DNA from: an uncultured Phycisphaerales bacterium
Lineage (GTDB): Bacteria > Planctomycetota > Phycisphaerae > Phycisphaerales > SM1A02
Assembly (NCBI GenBank): GCA_905480395.1
Contig: CAJQQE010000018.1
Span: 35,126-99,125, forward strand
Direction: 5' to 3'
DNA: 64,000 bases
In this document: positions 27,111 to 35,611 of the stretch, in pieces
How the letters are laid out: each line of letters starts with the position of its first letter
How positions within the stretch are numbered: position 1 is the first letter of the stretch
The notes under the pieces: model-generated
The model's database searches: none
What the model saw: only the letters and a program-made list of their open reading frames with translations
What the model was told of the DNA's origin: nothing
Translations under genes and position numbers: made by a program

Positions 27111-27980
27111 CTAATCGTCGAGCCCTTTGAAAGCCCGCCATCGCTGCAATGTCTTAGTGTCGCGGTTTTGTCTCAAAATCGAATTCCGAATATCGCCGAG
27201 TCGGGTCTTGGCGCCGACGACCAACCATCGCCGAATCTTCTTTGCCGACATTCCGAGATTCTCGGTGTAACGCGCGACCAATTGGCCGAGCAGTTCTGCC
27301 TCGAGATCATCTTGCTTGAGAATGCGTTGCTCCCACATCGCCTGCTCATGACAAGGCTTGTCGCGATAGACGTTGCGTCGAGCCGACGCGTTAAACTTGA
27401 TGCTCGCCAGTCTGAGTGACCCCTGAAACTCGTGCCCCCCTTCAACCAGACGGTCCCACATGGACTCCTGCGGAATGGCCCCGCACTCGACATGAGGGAT
27501 CCAGCCACCCACATCCAGTCCCGCCTGCCGACGGTGCATGACGCAGGACGGCGTCATCCAGTCGCCCGGCCGGTATCCCGAGGCGCTCGTGCTGCCCAGT
27601 TCGACGCGGCCATTCGGATTAACCATGAAACAAAGACCATTCACGCACGTGGCACCGCGGTCGATCTCCGCGAGCATCGATTCGAGGGCATGCGGCAGAT
27701 AGAGATCATCGTGATTGAGGTAGGCCACGACCTCGCAGTTTGTCTGCTCGATCGCGTGCTGATTTGGAATCGCTTGATCGCCGGCGTTCTGGGGCAAGTT
27801 CTCCCAGATCACCCGCGGATCTCCGATCGTTGAGATCACCTCCGCCGAGTCATCCGTACATCCGTCTCCGACGACTCGCAATTCGAAATCGCCCATCGTT
27901 TGCCGAAGGACGCTTCGGATCGAGAAGGGGAGGACACTACTCCAGTTGTAGGTCGGAATGATCACACAGACGCGCGGCAT
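27111..27980 (-). CDS. family 2 glycosyltransferase
   Basis: The 289-aa protein has a GT-A fold: 'CVIIPTYNWSSVLPFSIRSV' at 5-24, 'RVVGDGCTDDS' near 35-45, and the metal/nucleotide 'YLNHDDLYLPHAL' near 85-97 carrying the DxD equivalent (HDD). The C-terminal 60 residues are basic and helical. No membrane segments are evident. GGAGG lies five bases before the ATG. It follows the RmlC-like gene by 16 bp on the same strand, so the pair probably adds or prepares a sugar for a surface glycan. Confidence 0.9.
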   Translation of the reverse strand: MPRVCVIIPTYNWSSVLPFSIRSVLRQTMGDFELRVVGDGCTDDSAEVISTIGDPRVIWENLPQNAGDQAIPNQHAIEQTNCEVVAYLNHDDLYLPHALESMLAEIDRGATCVNGLCFMVNPNGRVELGSTSASGYRPGDWMTPSCVMHRRQAGLDVGGWIPHVECGAIPQESMWDRLVEGGHEFQGSLRLASIKFNASARRNVYRDKPCHEQAMWEQRILKQDDLEAELLGQLVARYTENLGMSAKKIRRWLVVGAKTRLGDIRNSILRQNRDTKTLQRWRAFKGLDD

Positions 27981-27996
27981 TCGATCCTCCGGAATC

Positions 27997-28554
27997 TCAA
28001 GGGAATTGATACGGAATCACATCATTTTCGAGGGGAAGCAATTCCTTGTCCGGTTCCGCATGCTGGTAAGCACGGGTGGGATGATTCAAGAAAATAGCCT
28101 CTTCCGTACTCGACAGATTCCAAGCCGCATGCCAGACCCCGATCGGAATGACCAACAAGATGGGGTTGCGCGGTCCAAGGACGAAGTGGTTCAAGACGCC
28201 ACAAGTCGGCGAACCCTCGCGATCATCGTAGAGCGACCATCGGAGATCACCCCGAACACCAACCACTCGATCTGTATTCTTCGCGTGCCTCACCCACCCT
28301 TTGACGACGCCAGGTCGAACCATTGCGACTTCGGTAAAGGTCACTGGCAAGTCATCAATCCCCCAGCGTGCATCCCAAGCCTCCATCACCGATCCTCTCG
28401 AATCGAGAATTGGCTGAAGCCGGCGGACGATGACATCATGAATCTGTCTTTGCAGGGACACACCATCCGCATTGACGGTCGCCGGAATCAAGACCGGGGC
28501 GGCAGGGTCCAGTTCAAACTCATTCCGATCATATTTTGATCTCTTCGCGCTCAT
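27997..28554 (-). CDS. RmlC-like cupin, dTDP-4-dehydrorhamnose 3,5-epimerase family
   Basis: The 185-aa protein carries a jelly-roll core: 'VKGWVRHAKNTDRVVGVRGD' (about 84-103), 'WSLYDDREGSPTCG', 'IPIGVWHAAWNLS' (about 136-148), 'FLNHPTRAYQ' and the closing 'DVIPYQF'. This matches the RmlC family, in which the His of 'VRH/RGLH' and a later Tyr act as base and acid. True RmlC has 'RGLHYQ' here, while this protein has 'WVRHAK', so it may be a sugar epimerase variant acting on another nucleotide sugar. It is the first gene of a pair with the glycosyltransferase. Confidence 0.85.
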   Translation of the reverse strand: MSAKRSKYDRNEFELDPAAPVLIPATVNADGVSLQRQIHDVIVRRLQPILDSRGSVMEAWDARWGIDDLPVTFTEVAMVRPGVVKGWVRHAKNTDRVVGVRGDLRWSLYDDREGSPTCGVLNHFVLGPRNPILLVIPIGVWHAAWNLSSTEEAIFLNHPTRAYQHAEPDKELLPLENDVIPYQFP

Positions 28555-28764
28555 GAGTATTCTTCAATCAAAGGCCAACGAACGGCGAACATCCGATCTT
28601 CTTCGCCACTTCAAACTACTAGCACAACTGTGATGAAACGATACCTTTAAGCGTTTTATCTCAAACAAAATCCGAGGCCTTGAACAAATGCCGAATCCGA
28701 TAAGAACGCGTCTGAATTCTCGAAGACCGGAAGTTGTCAAAGACGGATCAGGATCGTCGTTCGT

Positions 28765-29409
28765 TCAGCGGGTCGGGGTGATTGCTTCCCAGTTGATCAC
28801 GAGAATCATCGGCGTACCCGGCGCTTCGAGAACCTCCAGCGGAATCACCACCGAAACCACGCCTCGCTTTTCGCGGACCGTGACTCGAGGCACGGTCTGC
28901 ACCAAGCTGGCAACCACCCGCGCCTTCTTGATTTCGACCGCAATGGTGACATTCTCGTGAAGGTCAATCTGATCGATCGCACCGTCGAGGGCCTTCTGCA
29001 GGCGGCCGCGTTCCTTGGCCGACACGTGAATTGCCTTGTACCACTTTGCATCAGGCCCGCGGGGGATACTGATTCGAATCGTCCCGCCTGGGTCCGTGAA
29101 CATGACGGAGTCGACTTCGAAGTCTTCGAATTCCACGGCATCCAGAGAGTCAAAGGCCCCGGTGGTCACCGTCAATCTCGCCGCCAGATCCCATTTGATC
29201 CCAGTGGTATCGCGATTTTTCGTTGAATCCACATCCGGCAGCGTGAGCGCGGCCACGGCGATCGAACCCTTTCCGCCTCCTTCCAGCGTCAAGCGGATCC
29301 CGGCCGGATCCTGCGCCGAACATCCGAAGGAAGTCGCCATCACCAAGAGCATGCCCAGTCGAGCAATCGAGAACGTGAGGTGATGGGAGGCGGGTCGGAG
29401 ACTCATCAT
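28765..29409 (-). CDS. hypothetical lipoprotein
   Basis: The 214-aa protein starts at an ATG with AAGGA about 10 bases upstream. A hydrophobic leader ends in the lipobox 'SFGC' near residue 31, so it is a predicted lipoprotein. The body has several beta strands and a DGAIDQID segment, without a recognisable motif. The ending 'TPMILVINWEAITPTR' follows a strand-rich region that could be an immunoglobulin-like sandwich. No family is assigned. It is a separate transcript from the sugar genes, 210 bp away. Confidence 0.7.
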   Translation of the reverse strand: MMSLRPASHHLTFSIARLGMLLVMATSFGCSAQDPAGIRLTLEGGGKGSIAVAALTLPDVDSTKNRDTTGIKWDLAARLTVTTGAFDSLDAVEFEDFEVDSVMFTDPGGTIRISIPRGPDAKWYKAIHVSAKERGRLQKALDGAIDQIDLHENVTIAVEIKKARVVASLVQTVPRVTVREKRGVVSVVIPLEVLEAPGTPMILVINWEAITPTR

Positions 29410-29536
29410 CGTGGTGGTTTCCTTCGATCTGGCAAGCGGGGAGAAATTTGAAATCAAGGTTGCGACTGCGTAGAAAGAGTACCGCGCCGCGAGTTGCGAC
29501 CGCGGCGGGTACCTTGCCACTCCGGAGGACCAGCTG

Positions 29537-31456
29537 ATGCTCACGATTCGACGATTTTTCAAGACCCTCATCGGGGTCGCCACCCCCACGCAGATCAAGT
29601 TGGCCTGCCTTCTCGGATCTCTTCTGGGATTTTTGCCGATCGCCGGTCCGGGACTCGTCCCAGCGATCCTTGTGGTCTTTCTGCTCCTCACCCTCAATGC
29701 CAACATCTTCTTGGCGGGACTGGTCGCGGCCGGAACCAAGTTGCTCTCGATCGTGGCCGCTCCCTTGGCCTTCTGGATCGGCCGCGTGCTGATCGACGGG
29801 CCGACCGAGCCAATCGCCCGAGCCCTTGCAAATGGACCGGTGACCGCGTGGATGGGATTTGAGAGTTACTTCGCGGTCGGCGGCCTGGTTCTTGGCGTGG
29901 TCATCGGGATGGTGCTGGGACTCGTGGTCAGTCGGGCCGTCATCCGCCTCCGACAGACGCTGGCCGCCCTGGAAACAGATCACGAAACGGCAAAGGCAAT
30001 CGCCGCTCGACGAAGTACACGCCTTGCCGCGTGGATTCTGTTTGGCGGAATCCCCAAGGGTGGGTTCAGTGCCATCGCTGATCGCCGTGGTTCTCCGATC
30101 CGAATCACCGGCGTCGGCATCGTCGCGATTTTGGTTGGTCTGCTGGTCTGGGGAATGTGGTCATTTTCGGGTGAGGTCGCCCGTGGCACCCTCCAGTCGG
30201 AGTTGACCCGCCTCAACGGATCAACCGTCGACATCGGCGCCATCGAAATACGTTGGCTCGATGGTCGAGCCGAGGTTCGCGATCTTCAGATCTGTGACAC
30301 CTCAAATCTGGATCGAAATCTTCTTCAAGCGGCAGAGATCACCGCGAGTCTCGATCTCGCGGATATCTTGCGGCGCCGATTCAGCGTTGATCTGGTCCGA
30401 GTGGCCGACGCGGTGAGTGACAACCCTCGAACCATCCGCGGCGTGGTCTTCGTCGATCCGATCGAAACCACCCCCACGGAACCCACGCCGGACGATGGCG
30501 CTCAAGATGGCGACGCGATCCCGGGTGGCAATCTTGAGTCGTACCTGAAGAACGCTCAGGCGTGGCGGGAACGACTCGAACAGATCAGCCGCGGCATCGA
30601 TGGACTCGCAGATCGAATTCCAGACCGGGCCGAAGGTGGCGACTCCGACGCCGCCGGCCAGATTGAAGGGCCTGGATCACCGTCCTTTGAAGCATGGTTA
30701 CGAGAACAAGTCGACCTCCATGGATACGCCGGAGTCCGAGCGACCCATCTCATCGACCAGGCCCCGACCCTCCTCATCCGAAAGATCGAAGCGCTGGGGG
30801 TTCGAAGGGGCCAAGATTTGGACGCGAACGCCGCCACCTACGACATCGTGCTTGAGTCGTTCTCCACCCAGCCCCATTTGGTCGAAGAAGCGCCGTCGCT
30901 CTCGCTCGGGTCGAGCGACGACTCTATTGATCTGGCGATTCGGATCGGACTGCTTTCTGCCGTACCCACCGAAAACCGATTTGATCTTGCCGTCCGCCGA
31001 ATGCCCGCCGGCGGCATCGTCAACCAACTGGTCAAGACGGACCCTCCGCCGTTCAGCGGAGGAACCATCGACGCCCAAATGGCTGGCGTCTTCACGATCC
31101 GGCCAACCGTGGGAGTCGCCGCCCCGCTCGACGTGATACTTCGCGATACCACCATTAGCATTGGTGGGGAGCAGGCGACCATCCGCGAACTACCGATCCG
31201 GATTGACGTCCTCGGCCGACTCGACGATCCCTCTATTCTGATCGATGAAGTCCGACTGGCGGATGCCCTCAAGGCTGCCGGCGCGGATGCCCTCGCCTCC
31301 CGCGCTCGGGAAGAAGCCGACAAGCAACTCGGGCGGGGCTTGGAGAAGCTCGAAAAAGAAACCGGCTTCACACTTCCCGATGAACTCAAGGACGGCATCG
31401 GAGAAGTGATCGGCGGCGGTCTCGGTGATCTCTTTGGTGGCGGGAAGGACGAGTGA
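29537..31456 (+). CDS. fused membrane protein: TIGR03546-like N-terminal part plus TIGR03545-like C-terminal part
   Basis: The protein has 639 aa with GGAGG eight bases before the ATG. Residues 1-165 contain several membrane helices ('CLLGSLLGFLPIAGPGLVPA', 'FLAGLVAAGTKLL', 'GGLVLGVVIGMVLGLVV'), a pattern I associate with TIGR03546. Another single helix at about 193-212 is followed by a large soluble part (215-639) with 'GSTVDIGAIEIRWLDGRAEV', acidic linkers and AsmA-like repeats. This resembles TIGR03545, whose gene is usually next to TIGR03546 in other bacteria. Here they appear to be one polypeptide. The function is unknown; an envelope or lipid-transport role is a guess from the AsmA-like flavour. 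Confidence 0.75.
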   Translation: MLTIRRFFKTLIGVATPTQIKLACLLGSLLGFLPIAGPGLVPAILVVFLLLTLNANIFLAGLVAAGTKLLSIVAAPLAFWIGRVLIDGPTEPIARALANGPVTAWMGFESYFAVGGLVLGVVIGMVLGLVVSRAVIRLRQTLAALETDHETAKAIAARRSTRLAAWILFGGIPKGGFSAIADRRGSPIRITGVGIVAILVGLLVWGMWSFSGEVARGTLQSELTRLNGSTVDIGAIEIRWLDGRAEVRDLQICDTSNLDRNLLQAAEITASLDLADILRRRFSVDLVRVADAVSDNPRTIRGVVFVDPIETTPTEPTPDDGAQDGDAIPGGNLESYLKNAQAWRERLEQISRGIDGLADRIPDRAEGGDSDAAGQIEGPGSPSFEAWLREQVDLHGYAGVRATHLIDQAPTLLIRKIEALGVRRGQDLDANAATYDIVLESFSTQPHLVEEAPSLSLGSSDDSIDLAIRIGLLSAVPTENRFDLAVRRMPAGGIVNQLVKTDPPPFSGGTIDAQMAGVFTIRPTVGVAAPLDVILRDTTISIGGEQATIRELPIRIDVLGRLDDPSILIDEVRLADALKAAGADALASRAREEADKQLGRGLEKLEKETGFTLPDELKDGIGEVIGGGLGDLFGGGKDE

Positions 31457-31529
31457 ATTCTCGACGCCGCCGACGCGCTCAATCTCTCCCCTGTTGATCC
31501 ACTGATCGCCACCAAAGTCACCGTCAACC

Positions 31530-32798
31530 ATGACTGGAACCCAAGACATGCCTCATCTCCCCGACATCGACGCGGTCCGCGCCCAGTTTCCGTCCCTCGC
31601 ACGTGAGATGGTTCTACTAGAGAACGCCGGCGGCTCCCAGGTTCCTTGGTACGTCGCCGACGCGATTCGCGATCATCTTCTGAACGACTACGTTCAACTT
31701 GGCGCGGGCTATCCCGCGAGCGATCGCGCGACCGCCACCGTTGAGCGGGCCCATCGCTTCATGGATCGATTCGTGAACGGCGAAGGTCTTGGCCGAGTCA
31801 TTCTTGGTTCGAGTTGCACCAGCTTGATGCATGTCCTCGCACACAGCATCTCCCGCACGATTCAACCCGGCGATGAGATTGTCGTCTGCGAACAGGGGCA
31901 TGAAGCCAACATCGGGTGCTGGCTCGAACTCGAGCGATATGGCGCCGTCATTCGATGGTGGCGGGTGAGCCCCGAGACTGGATCACTCGATCTGGAAGAT
32001 CTCCGATCGGTGCTCTCGGAACGAACTCGAATCGTTGCTTTTCCCCACGTATCCAACCTTCTCGGGGAGATTGTCGACGTCAAGGCCGTGGCAACCATGG
32101 TGCATGCGGCCGGTGGACGGGTCGTCGTAGACGGCGTTGCCTACGCCCCGCACCGGGCCATCGACGTCCGCGATTGGAACGTCGACTTCTATGCCTGGAG
32201 TACCTACAAGGTCTACGGCCCGCACATGGGCGGCCTCTTCGCCCGGCACGACGCCATCGCCGAACTTCAGGGACCGAATCACTTCTTCATCCCCGAAGAC
32301 GAGATCCCTTACAAGTTCGAACTTGGTGGCGTCAGTCACGAAGGATGCGCGGGCTTGTGTGCCCTTCCACGATTACTCGCCTTTCTCGCCAATGACCAAA
32401 GTGTCGCCGCCGCTGATGCGGAGACTTGCGACTTCGAAGTCGTTCAGCAGGCGTTCGCCACCATGGCGGCGATGGAAGCACCGGTACAAAAAAGGCTCTT
32501 GGAACGACTCGGCGCGCATGATTCGGTGAGGATTGTCGGACCTGTTTCCGATGACATTCGTGTCCGTGTTTCGACGGTATCGATGGTCCACGCGTCGATT
32601 GATCCCCGACGAATCGTCGAAATCGCCTGTTCTGCCGGTTTCGGGATTCGACATGGCCACATGTATGCCCATCGTCTCTGCACGCAAATGCACATTGAAA
32701 CTGATCCGGGAGTGGTCCGGATCTCCCCTGTGCACTACAACACTGTGTCTGAGATCGATCGTTTATGCGATGTGCTCGAAGAAACACTGTCAAAATGA
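31530..32798 (+). CDS. class V aminotransferase-fold PLP enzyme (cysteine desulfurase-like)
   Basis: This is a 422-aa protein of the NifS/CsdA fold. PLP-site residues are visible: His124 in 'CEQGHEANIG', Asp201 in 'VVVDGVAYAPHR' and the Schiff-base Lys227 in 'AWSTYKVYGPHMGG'. The N-terminal 'LLENAGGSQVP' is the family's entry motif. The C-terminal substrate loop, where cysteine desulfurases carry a catalytic Cys, reads 'GFGIRHGHMYAHRLC', with no Cys at the usual place although one lies a few residues later. It may therefore be a selenocysteine lyase-like, isopenicillin epimerase-like or other C-S lyase. No suf/isc genes are nearby. It could start at Met7. Confidence 0.88.
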   Translation: MTGTQDMPHLPDIDAVRAQFPSLAREMVLLENAGGSQVPWYVADAIRDHLLNDYVQLGAGYPASDRATATVERAHRFMDRFVNGEGLGRVILGSSCTSLMHVLAHSISRTIQPGDEIVVCEQGHEANIGCWLELERYGAVIRWWRVSPETGSLDLEDLRSVLSERTRIVAFPHVSNLLGEIVDVKAVATMVHAAGGRVVVDGVAYAPHRAIDVRDWNVDFYAWSTYKVYGPHMGGLFARHDAIAELQGPNHFFIPEDEIPYKFELGGVSHEGCAGLCALPRLLAFLANDQSVAAADAETCDFEVVQQAFATMAAMEAPVQKRLLERLGAHDSVRIVGPVSDDIRVRVSTVSMVHASIDPRRIVEIACSAGFGIRHGHMYAHRLCTQMHIETDPGVVRISPVHYNTVSEIDRLCDVLEETLSK

Positions 32799-33347
32799 AC
32801 CTGAAGCGCGGGCTGGCTGACCAACATCAACCGGATAAATCGGATCAAGCCAGCGAGCCAAACTCACCAAAAAGACAAACGTGAATCATCCGCGATGCAT
32901 CAACGCTCGTGACCAGATATTGCCGATGCAAGAAGTTATGCCGACTACTGTTCCATCCCAAGACCGACCGATGATCGAAGTCAAAATGCCGGTGGCAGAT
33001 ATCGGCATGAGCTGTGATGGCGTTCTCGTCGATACGCAGGCCCCGATTGATAACGAACCACTGCCCACCGCCGAGAGTCTCAAAGCCGCCCGCAGCATCC
33101 TCTTGGCGGAATACGGCCCCTGCGTGGCAAGCCATACCCAGACCCTGGTCGCCACCGCTCGAAGGCTTGAAGCCTCGTCGAAGTCCGTCTGAATCACGAA
33201 TAAGGCGTCTTGAACGCACCGATTTCGGATTCCGAGGAACCCAACCGAACCAGAGGTGATCAAAGACCCGTGTGACGCGCTCTCGATTGGGACGGGTCCA
33301 TGGACCGCATGTCGGTGCGGCCCCCAACTTTTTTCTCGGAGTCTCCG
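32799..33347. other. 549-bp gap before the FG-GAP gene
   Basis: Apart from the tentative frame at 32881-33192 it holds no recognisable gene, no T-tailed hairpin and no clear promoter. A short palindrome GGTCCATGGACC lies at about 33293-33304. Confidence 0.5.
32881..33192 (+). CDS. tentative small hypothetical protein
   Basis: This is an open frame of 103 codons in a 549-bp gap between two plus-strand genes. The C-terminal half looks protein-like ('LPTAESLKAARSILLAEYG' then 'SHTQTLVATARRLE', amphipathic helices). The N-terminal half does not, and possible ATG starts lie at 32881, 32926 and 32938. No ribosome site is convincing and no family is recognised. Treat as possible only. Confidence 0.35.
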   Translation: MNHPRCINARDQILPMQEVMPTTVPSQDRPMIEVKMPVADIGMSCDGVLVDTQAPIDNEPLPTAESLKAARSILLAEYGPCVASHTQTLVATARRLEASSKSV

Positions 33348-34982
33348 GTGCGTGCATTGATCCATATTGTCGTCGGCATCGCGGTCATGACGACCGCGAC
33401 ATCCTTCGCTTCCACCGGAGGAACGCTCGAAGTGGTTGCGACCGCGCCGAGCCGAGCGGTTCTCGATGCCTCGACAGACGGATCGATCAGCGTCACCTTC
33501 GATCGACCGGTTGATCCGACCTCGATTGGCATCACCTCGTTTCACGCCTTCAGTCGAGGCGCCGGTTCCCTGCGGGGCGAATTTTCGTTCTCCCCAGATG
33601 GCCGCACCGTCACGCTCGAACCGGCCCGGAACGCCAGCCCGGGCGAACCCGTCACCGTCACCCTCGCCAACACCATCCGCGGAGTTGATCGGACGACGCT
33701 CCGGTCGGCGGGATACCAATTTCGATTCTGGACCGCAGCCGCGGCGGCGGAGATGGACTTCTTCATTCTTCAGGAGATCACCACCAGCGCGTTCCCCGGC
33801 GAAGATGTGATCCCCTACGGCGGCAGTGCCACCGATCTCGATGAAGACGGCTGGATCGATCTCTCCATCGTGAATGAAGGCACCAACGATGTCCGCGTGT
33901 TCCTCAACACCGGCGATGGAACCGGTCGCATTCAACCATTTTTGACCCCGACCAATCCCATCGGTGAGGTACCAAGCCCCTCCGAACCTGCGGACTTTGA
34001 TCTCGATGGCCATGCCGACCTTTGCACCGCCAACATCATCGGAGACAACGTTTCGATCCTGATCGGAGGCGGCGATGGCTCTTATGGGGGTACTCAAACG
34101 CTGGGTACCGGAAATGCCCCCCGCGGAATCACCACGCTCGACCTCGATGGCGATGGCGACCTCGACATCGCGAGTACCAACTATTCGTCGAGTAATGTCA
34201 CCTTGCTCCGGAATCAGGGTGACGGCACCTTTGACCCGCCCACCACGATCCAACCCGGCATCAGCGGCGAATGGAGCATCCAAGCCGATGACATGAATGG
34301 CGATGGGCTCTTTGACCTGGTGGTCGGCGGCTCGAACCAGATTCGGGTACTGCTCGCGGACGGAAATGGAAACTTCGTTGCCGCCGGAACTCGAAGCGTC
34401 GCCGGGCGATGTTGGCAACTGAATCTCGCAGACCTCGACGGAGATGGGGATGTTGACGTGACCACCGTCAACTCCTTCGCGAATGCCGGGCAAGTCTTCC
34501 GAAACGATGGTTCGGGTGGGCTCGCCAATGGCGTAACCTATTCGACGGATCCATTCCCCCTCGCCAGCGATCTCGGCGACCTCGATGGGGACGGAGATCT
34601 GGACTGGATTACCTCGAGCTACTCCGGAGACTGGTTCCTCTTTGTCAACGACGGCGCGGGTAACTTCTCTTTCAGAGAGTCTTTCCCAGCGCCGATCGCG
34701 GCCAGTTGCTCGCTTCCTGTGGATATGGACAACGATGGCGACCTCGATCTCATCTTCGTCGACGAACTCGACGATTCAATGATCGTGATGAGCAATGGTG
34801 GAAACAACACCCCTGACCCGCCTGGTGATCTCAATGGCGATGGATTCGTCAACGGTGCTGATCTCGGGCTCATGCTGGTCGCATGGGGGCCATGCGGTCG
34901 TGACTGCCGAGCCGATCTTGACCAGAACGGATTCGTCGACGGCGCTGATCTCGGCCTGATGCTCATCGACTGGACCGGTTGA
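33348..34982 (+). CDS. exported FG-GAP/VCBS repeat protein with Ig-like start and dockerin-like end
   Basis: The 544-aa protein starts at a GTG with GGAG six bases upstream, which gives the signal peptide MRALIHIVVGIAVMTTATSF. An SbsA-type Ig-like domain ('ISVTFDRPVDPTSIG', 'VTVTLANTI') covers about 30-125. At least six FG-GAP-like repeats, each with a calcium loop such as 'DLDGDGDLDIAS' or 'DMNGDGLFDLVV', form a probable beta-propeller at about 140-480. The C-terminus has two dockerin-like segments ('GDLNGDGFVNGADLGLML' and 'LDQNGFVDGADLGLMLIDW') separated by a Cys pair. It is a likely surface or secreted calcium-dependent adhesion or binding protein. It ends at the bidirectional palindrome. 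Confidence 0.9.
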   Translation: MRALIHIVVGIAVMTTATSFASTGGTLEVVATAPSRAVLDASTDGSISVTFDRPVDPTSIGITSFHAFSRGAGSLRGEFSFSPDGRTVTLEPARNASPGEPVTVTLANTIRGVDRTTLRSAGYQFRFWTAAAAAEMDFFILQEITTSAFPGEDVIPYGGSATDLDEDGWIDLSIVNEGTNDVRVFLNTGDGTGRIQPFLTPTNPIGEVPSPSEPADFDLDGHADLCTANIIGDNVSILIGGGDGSYGGTQTLGTGNAPRGITTLDLDGDGDLDIASTNYSSSNVTLLRNQGDGTFDPPTTIQPGISGEWSIQADDMNGDGLFDLVVGGSNQIRVLLADGNGNFVAAGTRSVAGRCWQLNLADLDGDGDVDVTTVNSFANAGQVFRNDGSGGLANGVTYSTDPFPLASDLGDLDGDGDLDWITSSYSGDWFLFVNDGAGNFSFRESFPAPIAASCSLPVDMDNDGDLDLIFVDELDDSMIVMSNGGNNTPDPPGDLNGDGFVNGADLGLMLVAWGPCGRDCRADLDQNGFVDGADLGLMLIDWTG

Positions 34983-35016
34983 GCTGAGACTCCCTCAAAC
35001 CCTTGAAGATCAAAAG

Positions 35017-35048
35017 GAACGACGTCCGCCGATCGGCGGACGTCGTTC
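35017..35048. terminator. perfect 32-nt palindrome, bidirectional terminator
   Basis: GAACGACGTCCGCCGA is followed directly by its exact reverse complement, between the convergent FG-GAP and nuoA genes. TATTTTC follows it on the plus strand and CTTTTG on the minus strand, so it can terminate both transcripts. Confidence 0.88.
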
Positions 35049-35073
35049 TATTTTCTCTTCGGGCAACCGATGA

Positions 35074-35469
35074 TCAATCCCAGCGGAAGACACCCTTCTT
35101 CCAGGCGTAGACGTAGGCCACGACGCTGGTCGCGATAAAGAACATGATTCGTCCGAGGAACAAGACTGATTCATCCGACCGAGGCTCGAGTTTCGAGAAC
35201 GTCACCGCCCACGGATAGAGGAAGATGATCTCGACGTCGAAGACCAGAAACGTCATGGCGAGGATGTAGAACCTCACGTTGAAACGCTTCCGGGCCGATC
35301 CGATTGGATCCATGCCCGACTCGTACGCAAGCCCCTTGACCGCGCCTTGAGCACTCGGTCCGATGATCGAGGTGAGCACGAGGTTGGCGACGATGAAGGC
35401 GGTCGCCATCAAGATGATGACGCCGACCGGGAGATAACTGATGATGCCGTCGAGGGCGAAGGTAGTCAT
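35074..35469 (-). CDS. nuoA: NADH-quinone oxidoreductase subunit A
   Basis: The 131-aa membrane subunit of complex I has three transmembrane helices (about 13-35, 70-90 and 100-118). The diagnostic loop reads 'LAYESGMDPIGSARKRFNVRF' near 47-67, where family members usually have YECG; the Cys is Ser here. It is followed by 'FLVFDVEIIFLYPWAV', strongly conserved in NuoA. None of the other nuo genes is adjacent: downstream is the FG-GAP gene on the opposite strand and upstream a divergent hydrolase. This subunit is therefore either detached from the operon or lies at one end of it with the rest elsewhere. Confidence 0.93.
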   Translation of the reverse strand: MTTFALDGIISYLPVGVIILMATAFIVANLVLTSIIGPSAQGAVKGLAYESGMDPIGSARKRFNVRFYILAMTFLVFDVEIIFLYPWAVTFSKLEPRSDESVLFLGRIMFFIATSVVAYVYAWKKGVFRWD

Positions 35470-35611
35470 GGGTGGGCCTGAATCCGGGAACGATACTGAT
35501 CGACCCGCCAAAGCCGGTGGCGGGTTCGGAGAGGATACCGATCCCAGCTCGATCACGACGGCCCCGTGAATGTGAGGAGCAGGCCCCACGGTCTTGGAAT
35601 ACCCTCCTGCA

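Noticed and set aside
32886..34493. 535-codon minus-strand frame under the FG-GAP gene
   Set aside because: It is the antisense of repeated Asp/Gly calcium loops and lacks a protein-like start or ribosome site. The sense frame has a signal peptide and clear repeats.
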